DNA from: Peterkaempfera bronchialis
Lineage (GTDB): Bacteria; Actinomycetota; Actinomycetes; Streptomycetales; Streptomycetaceae
NCBI RefSeq assembly: GCF_003258605.2
Contig: NZ_CP031264.1
Coordinates: forward strand, 3,596,001-3,660,000
Reading direction: 5' to 3'
Length of the DNA: 64,000 nt
Shown here: positions 51,657-61,785 of the stretch, in pieces
How positions within the stretch are numbered: the stretch's first letter is position 1
Layout of the letters: each line of letters opens with the position of its first letter
Program-made: the position numbers and the translations under genes
The notes under the pieces: model-generated
Database searches by the model: none
What the model saw: the letters and a program-made list of their open reading frames with translations, nothing else
What the model was told of the DNA's origin: nothing

Positions 51657-52742
51657 TCAGGCCGGGCCGCGCCCGGTGAGGGTGGAGCCGGCGCTGGCGG
51701 CCACCACACAGGCGATGCCGAGCGCCTGCGTCAGACCGAGCAGCTGACTCAGCACCACCATGCCGACCACCGCACTGACCGCCGGCTCCAGGCTGGCGAC
51801 CACGCTGAAGACCCGCTGCGGCAGGCGCCGCAGGGCGGTCATCTCCAGCGCGTACGGGATCACCGGGAAGAGCATCGCCACCCCGGCGGCCCACAGCAGC
51901 AGGAGCCAGGGGTGCGGGTCGGCGGCCAGCCCGTGCCACGCCGGGGCCAGGCCGAACGGTGCGATCACCAGCGCGCCGACGGTGATGGAGACCGCCAGGC
52001 CCTCGAAGCCCTTGAAGGCCGCGCCCACCCGGTGGGTGAGCAGGATGTAGAGCGCGAGGCAGACCGCGGCGCCGAAGGCGCAGGCCAGGCCCACCGGGTC
52101 CAGCCCGGAGTGGCCACCGCCGCCGGGTCCGCTGCCGTGGCCACCGGCCAGGGTGAGCAGGACCACCCCGCCGCCGGCCAGCAGCGCCCAGAGCACATGG
52201 CCGAGCCGCCGGGCGAAGACCAGCGCCACCGCCAGCGGGCCCAGGAACTCGATGGTCGCGGCGGTACCCATCGGCAGCCGGTCCACCGCGCCCGCGAAGA
52301 GCAGCGTCATCCCGGCCGAGGCGATCCCCAGCAGCACGGCGGACGCCAGATCGCGGCGGGACCGGCCGCGCAGCCGGGGCCGGGTGGCGGCGAGCAGCAC
52401 CGCAGCGGCGAAGAGCAGCCGCAGAAAGGTGGTCCCGGTCACCCCGAGCGGGCCGAAGAGCGGGGTGGAGAAGGCGATGCCCGACTGCACCGCGGCCATG
52501 GCGAGCAGACAGAAAAGCGGCGCCGGGATCGAGTCCAGGCGCCGCAGCAGGGTGGGGGTCCGCCGCCCCGGTGGGCGGTGGGCCGGACCGGCCGTGGGGC
52601 CGGGGTCCGCGGCGCCGGCCGAGCCTCGTCGCCAGCCGCCGCGCTCGCCTGCGGGCTCGCCCTTGGGGGAGGGCGGCACGGCAAGGGCCTCGGCGGGAAC
52701 GCCGGGCAGGACGTGCTCGGTGGCGGGGGAGGACATGGCCAT
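51657..52742 (-). CDS. EamA/DMT-family transporter (RhtA-like)
   Basis: 361 residues with about ten helices in two EamA repeats after a ~65-residue Pro/Gly-rich cytosolic head. FCLLAMAAVQSGIAFSTPLF and the ending ALGIACVVAASAGST are typical of RhtA-like metabolite exporters of the DMT superfamily. Start at 52742, or at 52736 (MSSPATE), which changes two residues. Substrate unknown, possibly amino acids. It is convergent with the small secreted protein and divergent from the DUF1906 gene. Confidence 0.88.
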   Translation of the reverse strand: MAMSSPATEHVLPGVPAEALAVPPSPKGEPAGERGGWRRGSAGAADPGPTAGPAHRPPGRRTPTLLRRLDSIPAPLFCLLAMAAVQSGIAFSTPLFGPLGVTGTTFLRLLFAAAVLLAATRPRLRGRSRRDLASAVLLGIASAGMTLLFAGAVDRLPMGTAATIEFLGPLAVALVFARRLGHVLWALLAGGGVVLLTLAGGHGSGPGGGGHSGLDPVGLACAFGAAVCLALYILLTHRVGAAFKGFEGLAVSITVGALVIAPFGLAPAWHGLAADPHPWLLLLWAAGVAMLFPVIPYALEMTALRRLPQRVFSVVASLEPAVSAVVGMVVLSQLLGLTQALGIACVVAASAGSTLTGRGPA

Positions 52743-52832
52743 CAGTGTGGCGTAAGGAGCGTATGTGCCGCAAACTCGTTACCCCGGTGTGGCGATAAGC
52801 CGAAAATCCCCGCAAAGCGAACAGGATGGAGC

Positions 52833-53660
52833 GTGCGCCTTCCCCGACCAGCCGCCATCCTGGCCGCCATCCTCGTCCTGCTCGTCCCACCCGTCGGGAT
52901 GTTCGCCGCAGCGCAGCCCGCCAGCGCCGACGAACTCCCCGTCAACCTCTTCACCGGACGCGGCTTCGACGCCTGCGCCGCCCCCTCCCTCACCACCATG
53001 CGCCGCTGGGCCCGGCACTCCCCCTACGGCGCCGCCGGCATCTACTTCGGAGGCATCAACCGGGCCTGCGCCCAGCCCCGCCTCACCCCCGACTGGGTCG
53101 CCTCCGTCGACCGCATGGGCTGGCGGCTGCTCCCGCTCTACGCCGGCCTCCAGGCCCCGTGCCGCAAGGGCGGCCACCGCCTGCGCCGCATCGACCCGGC
53201 ACAGGCCCGCGACCAGGGCCGCGACCAGGCCGCCGACGCGGTGAGCCGCGCCGACGCCCTGGGCCTGGACCAGGGCAGCGCCCTCTACCTGGACATGGAG
53301 AACTACCCGCGCGGCAATGCCCGCTGCACCCGCGCCGTGCTCGACTTCGTCGTCGGCTGGACCGTCGAGATCCAGGACAGCGGCTACTGGGCCGGCTTCT
53401 ACAGCAGCGCCGACTCCGGCATCGCCGACCTCGCCGCCGCCCGCCGCGCCGGCCTGGGGCCGCTCCCCGACGCCCTCTGGTACGCGCACTGGAACGGCCG
53501 GGCCCGCACCAGCAAGGCCAAGCACCTCTCCCCCCAGGCATGGTCGGACCACCAGCGGGTCCACCAGTACCGAGGCAACGTCCGGGAGAGCTACGGCGGA
53601 GCCGCCCTCACCGTGGACCGCAACGCCGTCGACTCGGCGGTCGCCGTGGTCCGCTACTGA
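52833..53660 (+). CDS. Secreted DUF1906 (glycoside hydrolase-like) protein
   Basis: 275 residues. GTG at 52833 with AGGATGGAG upstream. The signal peptide ends QPASA. The DUF1906/Rv2525c-like TIM-barrel domain is recognised by GRGFDACAAPSLTTMRRW, AAGIYFGGINRAC, RLLPLYAGLQAPC and LYLDMENYPRG, with the acidic residues typical of GH25-like barrels. It probably acts on the cell wall or a surface glycan. Three Cys pairs may form disulfides. Confidence 0.9.
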   Translation: MRLPRPAAILAAILVLLVPPVGMFAAAQPASADELPVNLFTGRGFDACAAPSLTTMRRWARHSPYGAAGIYFGGINRACAQPRLTPDWVASVDRMGWRLLPLYAGLQAPCRKGGHRLRRIDPAQARDQGRDQAADAVSRADALGLDQGSALYLDMENYPRGNARCTRAVLDFVVGWTVEIQDSGYWAGFYSSADSGIADLAAARRAGLGPLPDALWYAHWNGRARTSKAKHLSPQAWSDHQRVHQYRGNVRESYGGAALTVDRNAVDSAVAVVRY

Positions 53661-53786
53661 AGGCCGCAGTGCGGGCACGACTGCTGACATCGGGCCACTC
53701 CGCCGACAGAATCGGGCCATGACCCCGGCTACCGGCGGGTAGACGGCAGCCGGGTCGCAGCAGCCGCCCGGTCAAGGAGGACCCGA

Positions 53787-55439
<1,653 letters not shown>

Positions 55440-55462
55440 CCGCGTCCTCCGAGGCGCCCGGC

Positions 55463-55495
55463 GGCGGGGCCGGAGGGGTGTCCTCCGGCCCCGCC
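55463..55495. terminator. Bidirectional hairpin terminator
   Basis: Perfect 14-bp stem GGCGGGGCCGGAGG/CCTCCGGCCCCGCC with a 5-base loop between the convergent ligase and hybrid-kinase genes. Confidence 0.88.
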
Positions 55496-55500
55496 CGTGC

Positions 55501-58500
55501 TCAGGTGGCGTCGGCGGTCGGCGGACCGATCTTGCTCAGCAGGTCCACGATCCGCCCCTGCACATCGGCGCTGGTCGACCGCTCGGCCAGGAAGAGGACC
55601 GTCTCCCCGGTCCGCAGCCGGGGCAGCTCCTGCGGGTCGATGTCCCCCGAGGTGTAGATCACCATCGGGGTGCGGTGCAGCCGGTCGTTGGCGCGCAGCC
55701 AGTCCACGATCCCCACCCGGCGGCGCCGGACCAGCATCAGGTCCATCACCACCAGGTTGGGCTGCACACTGCTCGCCCTGGAGACCGCGTCGCTCTCCGA
55801 CGCCGCGTGCTCCACATGCATGCCGCGCCGCTCCAGGCTGGAGGAGAAGGCGGTGGCGATGTCGGAGTCGGCCTCCACCAGCAGCACCCGGGGGGCATGG
55901 CTCTCGCTGTCGCGCGGCGACAGCGCCCGCAGCAGCACCGCCGGGTCCGCGCCGTACGCGGCCTCCCGGGTGGCCTGCCCCAGCCCGGCCGTCACCAGCA
56001 CCGGGACATGCGCATTGACGGCGGCGGTGCGCAGCGACTGGAGGGCGGTCCGGGTGATCGGCCCGGTCAGCGGGTCCACGAAGAGCGCCGCCGGGTACGC
56101 GGGGACCTGCGCGTCCACCTCCTCCCGGGAGCGGACGATCACCGGGCGGTAGCCGCGCTCCTTCAGGGCCTCCTTGGTGGACGGGTCGGGCTCCGGCCAG
56201 ACCAGCAGCCGGCGCGGGCCGCCGTCCGGGGAGGGGACGCCCGCAGCGGGCTGGTCCTCCGGCCCGGCCTCCGGGGCCACGGCGGCCCCGGCCGTCTCCA
56301 GACCGGCGCCGTCAGTGTCATCGGTACCGGACAGCGGCGGCACCGCGATCGGCTGCGGCGGGGTGTGCGCGGGGACGTCCGGGGCGGCCGGCAGGGCCAT
56401 GGGTGCGGCCTCCAGCGCCCGGGGCGCATCGGCGGGCTGCCCGGGCTCGCCGGGAGCGACCAGGTCGAGCACCGGACCGGCCACCACGCCGTTGGCCTGG
56501 AGGGCGGCCACCGGGCGGGCCGGGTCGCCCGGCCCCTGCGGATAGCCGCCGGGGAAGGCGCCGGGCCCGGTCACAAACGGGTCCACCGACTCGGACCGGG
56601 CCGGCTCCAGGGCCGCCGGACCGCTGCCCGTCGGAACCGGAGCCGGGGCAGCGCCGGGGTCGCCCTGCGGTGCGGCGGGCCCGGCCGCCTCCAGCGCGGC
56701 CGGTCCGGCCGGCACCGGGGCCCGGACGTCGTCGCCGGGGGGCACCGCCAGCCGCCGCCGACGCCCGGTGGGCGGCGGGACGGGCGCGGCGGGCTGCGGC
56801 GCGGCGGCCGCTGCCGGCGGCAGGGCGTTCTCCAGGCCGGGGTAGGCCGGGGCGGCGGGGAAGGGCATGCCGTTCGCCGGGGTGCCCGGCCCCGGACCCG
56901 CGGGGTCCGCGCCCGGCGGCACGGCCTCGGCGGGCGTCTCGCGCGGCGGTACGGGCTCCATGGCGAAGGCGGTGGACTGCGGCGGAACGGCCGGGCCCGG
57001 CCGCGCGTCCGCAGCGGCCGGGGGAAGCGCGTTCCGTACGCTGTGCGGCGCGGGGTCGCCCGGGTAGGACTCGGCCCCCTCGGCGGCCGGGAGCGCCCGC
57101 CGCCGCCGCTGGCCGCCGCCCTGCCGGCCGCTGCCCTCCGACGCGGGTTCCGCGCCCGGCTGCGGCTCGTCCTGCGGGGTCCGCTGCCGTGGCGGACGCG
57201 GGCCGCCGTCGCCCTCCGGCGCGGCTCCCGACGGACCGGGGCCGAGCGCTATCGGGGCGCGCGGGGCCTGCTGCTCCTTGCCTCCCCGACGGCCGGCGTT
57301 TGCCTGCTCGGGCGCCTCGGGTGACTCGGGCGCCTTGGGTGCCTCGGACTCCTCGGGGCGGCGGGCCACCGGCGGGGCGGGGATGCCGTCCGGCAGCTCC
57401 GGCAGGACGGCGGTGTCCGACTCCTTGGGGGCGTCGCGGCGCCCGGCCGCACCCGCCCGCTCGGCGGCGGCCCGGGCGGCGACAGGGTCCAGCGGCAGCT
57501 CCACCACATAGGTGGTGCCCTTGCCGTCCGGCAGCCGGTGCGACTGGAGGACACCGCCGTGCCGCTCGACCATGCCGCGCGCGATCGGCAGGTGCACCGG
57601 GCTGCCACCGTCGCCGGGGCCGCGCACCTCGATCCGGGCCACGTCGCCGCGCTGCGCGGCCGCCATCACCACCACGGGCACGTCGCTGCCGGCCGGCGGC
57701 AGCGCGGGCGTGGCGCCGTACGGTGCGGGCCGGGGCGCCTGGTCGGCGGGGTCCAGCGACAGGGGGACCCCGCTGACGTCGGTGACCAGGTGGGCCAGCG
57801 CCTGGGCCAGCCGCGCGGCGTCGGCGACCACCTCGACCGAGGCCACATGGAGGGAGACCCGCACCCGGTCGGCGCCGACCAGCTCACCGGCCGCCTTCAC
57901 GGCCCGCTGAACGATCTTCTCCACGTCCACCGGCTTGCGGTCCAGCGCTTCCTTGCCGCTCTCCACCGCGCTCTCGAAGCGCTGGTACGACAGCACCCCG
58001 TCGACCAGCCGGGAGAAGCGCGCGCACTCGTCGGCCAGCCGCCGCAGCGTCCAGTTGGCCTCCGGCCAGAGCTGGCCGGCCGGGTCGGCGGCGAGCCCGT
58101 CGATCCGCTGCCGCAGCTGGTCCAGCGAGCCGCGCAGCTCCTGCTCCAGTACGGCGGTGAGATGGCGGCCCCGGGCGGCCAGCGCCAGCTCCTTGGTCCG
58201 GTCGGTGAAGGTCATCACGGCGCCGACCAGCTGATCGCCGTCGCGCACCGGGGCGGTGGTGAGGTCCACCGTGACCGGGCGGCCGTCCTTGCGCCACAGC
58301 ACGGTGCCGCGCACCCGGTGCTTGCGGCCGGAGGAGAGGGTGTCGGCGAGCGGGGACTCCTCGGCCGCCAGCGCGGTGCCGTCCGCCCGCGAGTGCTGGA
58401 CCAGCGGGTGCAGCTCGCGGCCGCCCAGCTCGCTGGCCCGGAAGCCCAGGATGTGCGCGGCGGCCGGGTTGATCAGCACCACGCGGCCTTCGAGGTCCAC

Positions 58501-59052
58501 CCCGACGATGCCCTCGGCGGCGGCGCGCAGGATCATCTCGGTCTGCTTGTGCTGGCGGCGCAGCTCCGCCTCGACGTCGAGCCGGTCGGAGAGGTCGCGG
58601 ACCAGGATGAGCAGCAGTTCGCGGGCGCTGCCCTCGGAGCCGCCGCCGTAGCCGGGGGCGGCCCAGCCGGAGCTGCTGCGGAACGGGTCGTAGGGGGTGA
58701 GGGGGGAGGGGGAGTACGGGGACCCCTCGTCCTCGAAGTCGTTGCTGGAGACCTCGACGGGGAAGGTGGTGCCGTCGGTGCGGCGGGCGGTCATCCGCAC
58801 AGGGCCGTCGGCGCTGTCGGGATCGCTGGGCGCGGGGCGCATCGATCCGGGGATGCGGCTGGGATCGAACTCGGGAAGCAGACCGAGTACGCCCATGCCG
58901 ACCAGTGAGGTCCCCGGCGCCTGAAGGCTCTCCACGGCAGCGGTGTTGGCGTCCACGACGGTGCCGTTGCTGTTCACGAGCAGCAGCGCGTCCGGAAGCG
59001 CGTCGAGTATCGCTGCGAGGCGAGCAGCGCCTCGGGTCGGCCTGCTGCTCAC
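55501..59052 (-). CDS. PAS-hybrid histidine-kinase-like protein with degenerate kinase core
   Basis: 1183 residues. Two PAS domains (about 10-60 and 175-290) precede a DHp-like helix pair. Where HisKA has S-H-E-L-R, this has EQELRGSL, so the phosphoacceptor His is Gln304. The ATPase-like part (about 385-520) lacks the N-box Asn and DxGxG motifs. A long Pro/Ala/Gly-rich linker (about 520-940) follows, then a receiver-like domain without obvious Asp (about 955-1050) and a receiver with Asp1101 (VVMDLM), whose usual Lys is Glu (FLAERS). It probably works as a scaffold or sensor. Start at 59052. Confidence 0.85.
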   Translation of the reverse strand: MSSRPTRGAARLAAILDALPDALLLVNSNGTVVDANTAAVESLQAPGTSLVGMGVLGLLPEFDPSRIPGSMRPAPSDPDSADGPVRMTARRTDGTTFPVEVSSNDFEDEGSPYSPSPLTPYDPFRSSSGWAAPGYGGGSEGSARELLLILVRDLSDRLDVEAELRRQHKQTEMILRAAAEGIVGVDLEGRVVLINPAAAHILGFRASELGGRELHPLVQHSRADGTALAAEESPLADTLSSGRKHRVRGTVLWRKDGRPVTVDLTTAPVRDGDQLVGAVMTFTDRTKELALAARGRHLTAVLEQELRGSLDQLRQRIDGLAADPAGQLWPEANWTLRRLADECARFSRLVDGVLSYQRFESAVESGKEALDRKPVDVEKIVQRAVKAAGELVGADRVRVSLHVASVEVVADAARLAQALAHLVTDVSGVPLSLDPADQAPRPAPYGATPALPPAGSDVPVVVMAAAQRGDVARIEVRGPGDGGSPVHLPIARGMVERHGGVLQSHRLPDGKGTTYVVELPLDPVAARAAAERAGAAGRRDAPKESDTAVLPELPDGIPAPPVARRPEESEAPKAPESPEAPEQANAGRRGGKEQQAPRAPIALGPGPSGAAPEGDGGPRPPRQRTPQDEPQPGAEPASEGSGRQGGGQRRRRALPAAEGAESYPGDPAPHSVRNALPPAAADARPGPAVPPQSTAFAMEPVPPRETPAEAVPPGADPAGPGPGTPANGMPFPAAPAYPGLENALPPAAAAAPQPAAPVPPPTGRRRRLAVPPGDDVRAPVPAGPAALEAAGPAAPQGDPGAAPAPVPTGSGPAALEPARSESVDPFVTGPGAFPGGYPQGPGDPARPVAALQANGVVAGPVLDLVAPGEPGQPADAPRALEAAPMALPAAPDVPAHTPPQPIAVPPLSGTDDTDGAGLETAGAAVAPEAGPEDQPAAGVPSPDGGPRRLLVWPEPDPSTKEALKERGYRPVIVRSREEVDAQVPAYPAALFVDPLTGPITRTALQSLRTAAVNAHVPVLVTAGLGQATREAAYGADPAVLLRALSPRDSESHAPRVLLVEADSDIATAFSSSLERRGMHVEHAASESDAVSRASSVQPNLVVMDLMLVRRRRVGIVDWLRANDRLHRTPMVIYTSGDIDPQELPRLRTGETVLFLAERSTSADVQGRIVDLLSKIGPPTADAT

Positions 59053-59174
59053 GTCGAGGGGTCCTCCTCTGGCTGAACTCGTGCTGTGCTGCGGTGCCCT
59101 CCACCGCCCCCCCAGGCCATGCCATCCAGAACTATCCCATTGTTTTTGCGGTTCCGACGACCCGCCTAGTAACG

Positions 59175-59205
59175 TTGACGGCGGTTGGTCGCAGCCGGGT
59201 AGGCT
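59175..59205 (+). promoter_or_regulatory. Candidate promoter of tRNA-Ser(GCT)
   Basis: TTGACG (59175-59180) and TAGGCT (59200-59205), 19 bases apart, look like an HrdB-type promoter 59 bases before the tRNA. Confidence 0.55.
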
Positions 59206-59263
59206 GTGGCATCATCCATGCACGTGGTGCGCGGCACACTTGTGGTGACGCGAGCCCGCGCGG

Positions 59264-59354
59264 GGAGGCTTCGCCTAGTCTGGTCTATGGCGCCGCACTG
59301 CTAATGCGGTTTGGGCCTTAAAGCCCATCCGGGGTTCAAATCCCCGAGCCTCCG
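59264..59354 (+). tRNA. tRNA-Ser (anticodon GCT)
   Basis: 91-base type II tRNA. Acceptor GGAGGCT/AGCCTCC with discriminator G, anticodon loop ACTGCTAAT carrying GCT, a long variable arm and T arm GGGGTTCAAATCCCC. CCA not encoded. Reads AGC/AGT serine codons. Confidence 0.96.
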
Positions 59355-59360
59355 CACTTC

Positions 59361-59398
59361 GGGACAGCCCCGCCGACTCCGGTCGGCGGGGCTGTCCC
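59361..59398 (+). terminator. Terminator of tRNA-Ser(GCT)
   Basis: Perfect 17-bp stem (59361-59377 with 59382-59398), 4-base loop, seven bases past the tRNA. Confidence 0.9.
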
Positions 59399-59539
59399 CG
59401 TTGGGGCGGCCAGGGTTCGTTCGCCGTGGGCGAACGGGGATGGCGGCGGCGCCACGGGCGATATCCGATTTCACCCCCGGGCAGCGGTCATGTAATGTTG
59501 TCCCCGCAACACCGCAGGAGGTCGCAAGATCACCTGAGG

Positions 59540-59612
59540 GCGCTCGTAGCTCAACGGATAGAGCATTTGACTACGGATCAAAAGGTTGCAGGTTCGAATC
59601 CTGCCGAGCGCA
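59540..59612 (+). tRNA. tRNA-Arg (anticodon ACG), copy 1
   Basis: 73 bases. Acceptor GCGCTCG/CGAGCGC, discriminator A. The anticodon stem TTTGA/TCAAA encloses CTACGGA, giving ACG. T arm GCAGGTTCGAATCCTGC. Reads CGU, CGC and, after A34 deamination to inosine, CGA. Identical to copy 2. Confidence 0.97.
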
Positions 59613-59622
59613 CAGCATCGAC

Positions 59623-59652
59623 GGAGGCCCCGGGCAGACGCCCGGGGCCTCC
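59623..59652 (+). terminator. Terminator of tRNA-Arg copy 1
   Basis: Perfect 13-bp stem GGAGGCCCCGGGC/GCCCGGGGCCTCC, 4-base loop, followed by GCCCTTT. Confidence 0.9.
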
Positions 59653-59802
59653 GCCCTTTCCTCCGCCACTCGGCGACAGCGCGGGAGTAGCGGCAGTAGC
59701 GGCTAGTGACGGCCGTGGCGGCCGGTCGCTGGTCGGAGCGGCCTTCCGGATCGGGTAGGCTTGTGCTCGCAACACCGCAGGAGGTCGTAAGACCGCCTGA
59801 GG

Positions 59803-59875
59803 GCGCTCGTAGCTCAACGGATAGAGCATTTGACTACGGATCAAAAGGTTGCAGGTTCGAATCCTGCCGAGCGCA
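59803..59875 (+). tRNA. tRNA-Arg (anticodon ACG), copy 2
   Basis: Identical over 73 bases to the copy at 59540-59612. It has its own promoter-like element and terminator. Confidence 0.97.
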
Positions 59876-59882
59876 CAGCACC

Positions 59883-59918
59883 GATGGAGGCCCCGGGCAG
59901 ACGCCCGGGGCCTCCATC
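59883..59918 (+). terminator. Terminator of tRNA-Arg copy 2
   Basis: Perfect 16-bp stem beginning GATGGAGGCCCCGGGC with a 4-base loop, followed by GTTT. It also faces the end of the convergent flavohaemoprotein gene. Confidence 0.9.
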
Positions 59919-59920
59919 GT

Positions 59921-61120
59921 TTATGCGTGTCCCAGATCCGTCCGGTTGATCCAGGGGACGTCCCGCCGCGTCAGGAACCAGTCCGCCGGGGTCAGCGGCC
60001 GAGGCTCGCCGGGCGCCGGTACCGGGTCGTGCCGGATGCGGTCCGGTGGTGCGTCCCGGGAGAGGAGCAGCGGCACCAGCGAGGGCACCAGGTCGGGCGG
60101 CCCGGAGAGGTGCACGTCGTACCCCTCCCAGCTGCCGCGCTCCGCCAGGCCGTCGCGCATCAGCCGCGCCGCCTCCTCCCGTCCGGCGCCGTCCGCCGGA
60201 GCGGCGAGGACGACCTCCAGCCAGGGGTGGCGCTCGACCAGCTCCCGGACCCGGTCGAGGTCGTAGAGGTCGGCGTCGGAGCGCGCGCCCACGAAGGCCA
60301 GGGTCGGCCGGGGGGACTGCGCGACCTGCTCCAGCAGCGCCCTGGCCTGCGCCCACCCGGTCCCGCCGACGACCAGCAGCAGCGGGCGGCGGGAGTCCGG
60401 GTCGAGTACGGCGTCGCCCAGCGGCGGGCCCAGCCGCAGCCACTCGCCGGTGCCCACCTGGTCCACCAGGGCCCCGCTGAGCTGCCCACGGGGGATCCGC
60501 CGGACGTGGAGGTCCACCGTGCCGTCGGCCCGTGGTGCATTGGCGATCGTGTACGGCCGCCAGATCCGGGACGACCGGGGGCTGCACACGGTGAGGTACT
60601 GGCCGGCCGTGAAGGGGTACGGCCGGTCGGGGGCCAGGGTCAGCACCACCACGTCCGGGGCGGCGCGGCGGCGGGCGGCGACGCGGGCGTTCCACCAGGC
60701 GGGTTCGCCGGGGTCGACCGCGCGGGCGGCGTCGATCATCGCCTGCGAGATCACCGAGTACGCCTCCGACCAGGTCTTCTCGACCTCGGGCGTCCAGGCG
60801 CTGCCGGAGAAGTGGCGCAGTGCGGCGATCAGGCTGGCACCCACCGCCGGGTAGTGGCCTTCCAGCGCCTCGAACTTGCGGTGGTCGCGTCCGAGGGCGC
60901 CGAGGTAGGCGGTGAGCTGTTCGGGGTTCTCCAGCCGCAGCACCAGTTGGGTGAGGGCGGCGAAGAGCCGGTCGCGCTGGTCCGCCATGTCGTCGGGGAA
61001 GAGCGCGCGTACGCCCGGGTTATGGGTGAACAGATGGGCGTAGAAGTACTTGGCCACGTGGTCGGCGCGGCGTTCCACGACGGCGAAGCTGTCGCGGAGG
61101 ACCGCAGGGTCGAAGGCCAC
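59921..61120 (-). CDS. Flavohaemoprotein-type globin/FAD oxidoreductase
   Basis: 399 residues. Residues 1-135 are a globin with the proximal His in LGRDHRKFEAL. Residues about 150-250 are an FAD domain (PFTAGQYLTV, then RPYTIANAP), and about 255-375 a NAD domain (LLLVVGGTGWAQA...LSGPPDLV). This is the architecture of NO dioxygenase. The extreme C-terminus extends about 25 residues past the usual end. GTG at 61120. It lies 11 bases after a single-domain globin gene whose product is clearly homologous to its globin part. Confidence 0.92.
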   Translation of the reverse strand: MAFDPAVLRDSFAVVERRADHVAKYFYAHLFTHNPGVRALFPDDMADQRDRLFAALTQLVLRLENPEQLTAYLGALGRDHRKFEALEGHYPAVGASLIAALRHFSGSAWTPEVEKTWSEAYSVISQAMIDAARAVDPGEPAWWNARVAARRRAAPDVVVLTLAPDRPYPFTAGQYLTVCSPRSSRIWRPYTIANAPRADGTVDLHVRRIPRGQLSGALVDQVGTGEWLRLGPPLGDAVLDPDSRRPLLLVVGGTGWAQARALLEQVAQSPRPTLAFVGARSDADLYDLDRVRELVERHPWLEVVLAAPADGAGREEAARLMRDGLAERGSWEGYDVHLSGPPDLVPSLVPLLLSRDAPPDRIRHDPVPAPGEPRPLTPADWFLTRRDVPWINRTDLGHA

Positions 61121-61131
61121 GGGCGGCGGCC

Positions 61132-61554
61132 TCAGACGGCCGGGGTCGGTTCGCCGGCTGCGGCGTCGATCATGGTGCTGCTGACCACCTCGTAGACGGC
61201 GGCCCAGGAAGCCTCCGTCTCGGGGGTCCAGGCGTCGCCGGCGAAGTGCCGCAGGGTGGCGATCAGGCTGGCTCCGACGGCCGGGTAGTGCTCGGGGAGG
61301 GCGCCGTAGCCGGCGTGCCGGCGGCCGAGCTTGCGGACCATGTCCACCAGGGTCGGGGTGTCCTCCAGATGGGAGACCAGGGCTCCGAGGGCGGCCCAGA
61401 GGCGGTCCCGCTGCTCGTCCAGGTGGTCCGCGAAGAGCCCTCGTACCCCGGGGTGGTGGGTGAAGAGATGGTCATAGAACCAGGCCGTCACCTCTGTCCC
61501 ATGGGGCTGGACGGCCGAAAAACTGCTTTTGATGAGTATGGGATTCACTGTCAC
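61132..61554 (-). CDS. Single-domain globin
   Basis: 140 residues, GTG at 61554. The sequence matches the globin part of the next protein over its length: FYDHLFTHHPGVRGLFADHL against the partner's FYAHLFTHNPGVRALFPDDM, and EHYPAVGASLIATLRHFAGDAWTPE against the same region. Proximal His is in LGRRHAGYGAL. It lacks reductase domains, so it would need a reductase, perhaps the neighbouring flavoprotein. The tandem pair probably arose by duplication of the globin module. Confidence 0.92.
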   Translation of the reverse strand: MTVNPILIKSSFSAVQPHGTEVTAWFYDHLFTHHPGVRGLFADHLDEQRDRLWAALGALVSHLEDTPTLVDMVRKLGRRHAGYGALPEHYPAVGASLIATLRHFAGDAWTPETEASWAAVYEVVSSTMIDAAAGEPTPAV

Positions 61555-61561
61555 GGGCCCC

Positions 61562-61645
61562 GACTGTAGCGACGCGGTGACTCTGTGAACAGATTGTGCT
61601 GATGAACAGTCAGAAATAGCTCTGTACAGTCAAATTCAGACAGTC
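61562..61645. promoter_or_regulatory. Repeated ACAGTC motifs upstream of the globin pair
   Basis: ACAGTC occurs at 61606-61611, 61626-61631 and 61640-61645, and inverted (GACTGT) at 61562-61567. CTGTACAG (61623-61630) is a perfect palindrome. The region is AT-rich and lies between the globin operon and mscL, suggesting an operator, perhaps for a nitric-oxide or redox regulator. Confidence 0.45.
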
Positions 61646-61785
61646 GCTGACCGGTCACAGGTTGAACGGTGGACGAAGCCCTGAGGACCCTCCGCAGCGG
61701 GCTGCACGGCGGCGCCCCGATCCGGGAGGATGGCCGTCGGCCCGGGCCGCCCGGCCCCGGCCGACCCCTTGGAATGGAGCAGCCA

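Larger units (their letters stand above)
59493..59653 (+). repeat. tRNA-Arg cassette, copy 1
   Basis: Promoter-like TAATGT (59493-59498), the shared leader GCAACACCGCAGGAGGTCG (from 59506), tRNA-Arg and a terminator. The same order recurs exactly 263 bases downstream. Confidence 0.9.
59756..59918 (+). repeat. tRNA-Arg cassette, copy 2
   Basis: Aligns with copy 1 at a constant 263-base offset. TAGGCT (59756-59761) is in place of TAATGT; the leader, tRNA and terminator are nearly or fully identical. DNA between the copies (about 59655-59755) is unrelated. Confidence 0.9.
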
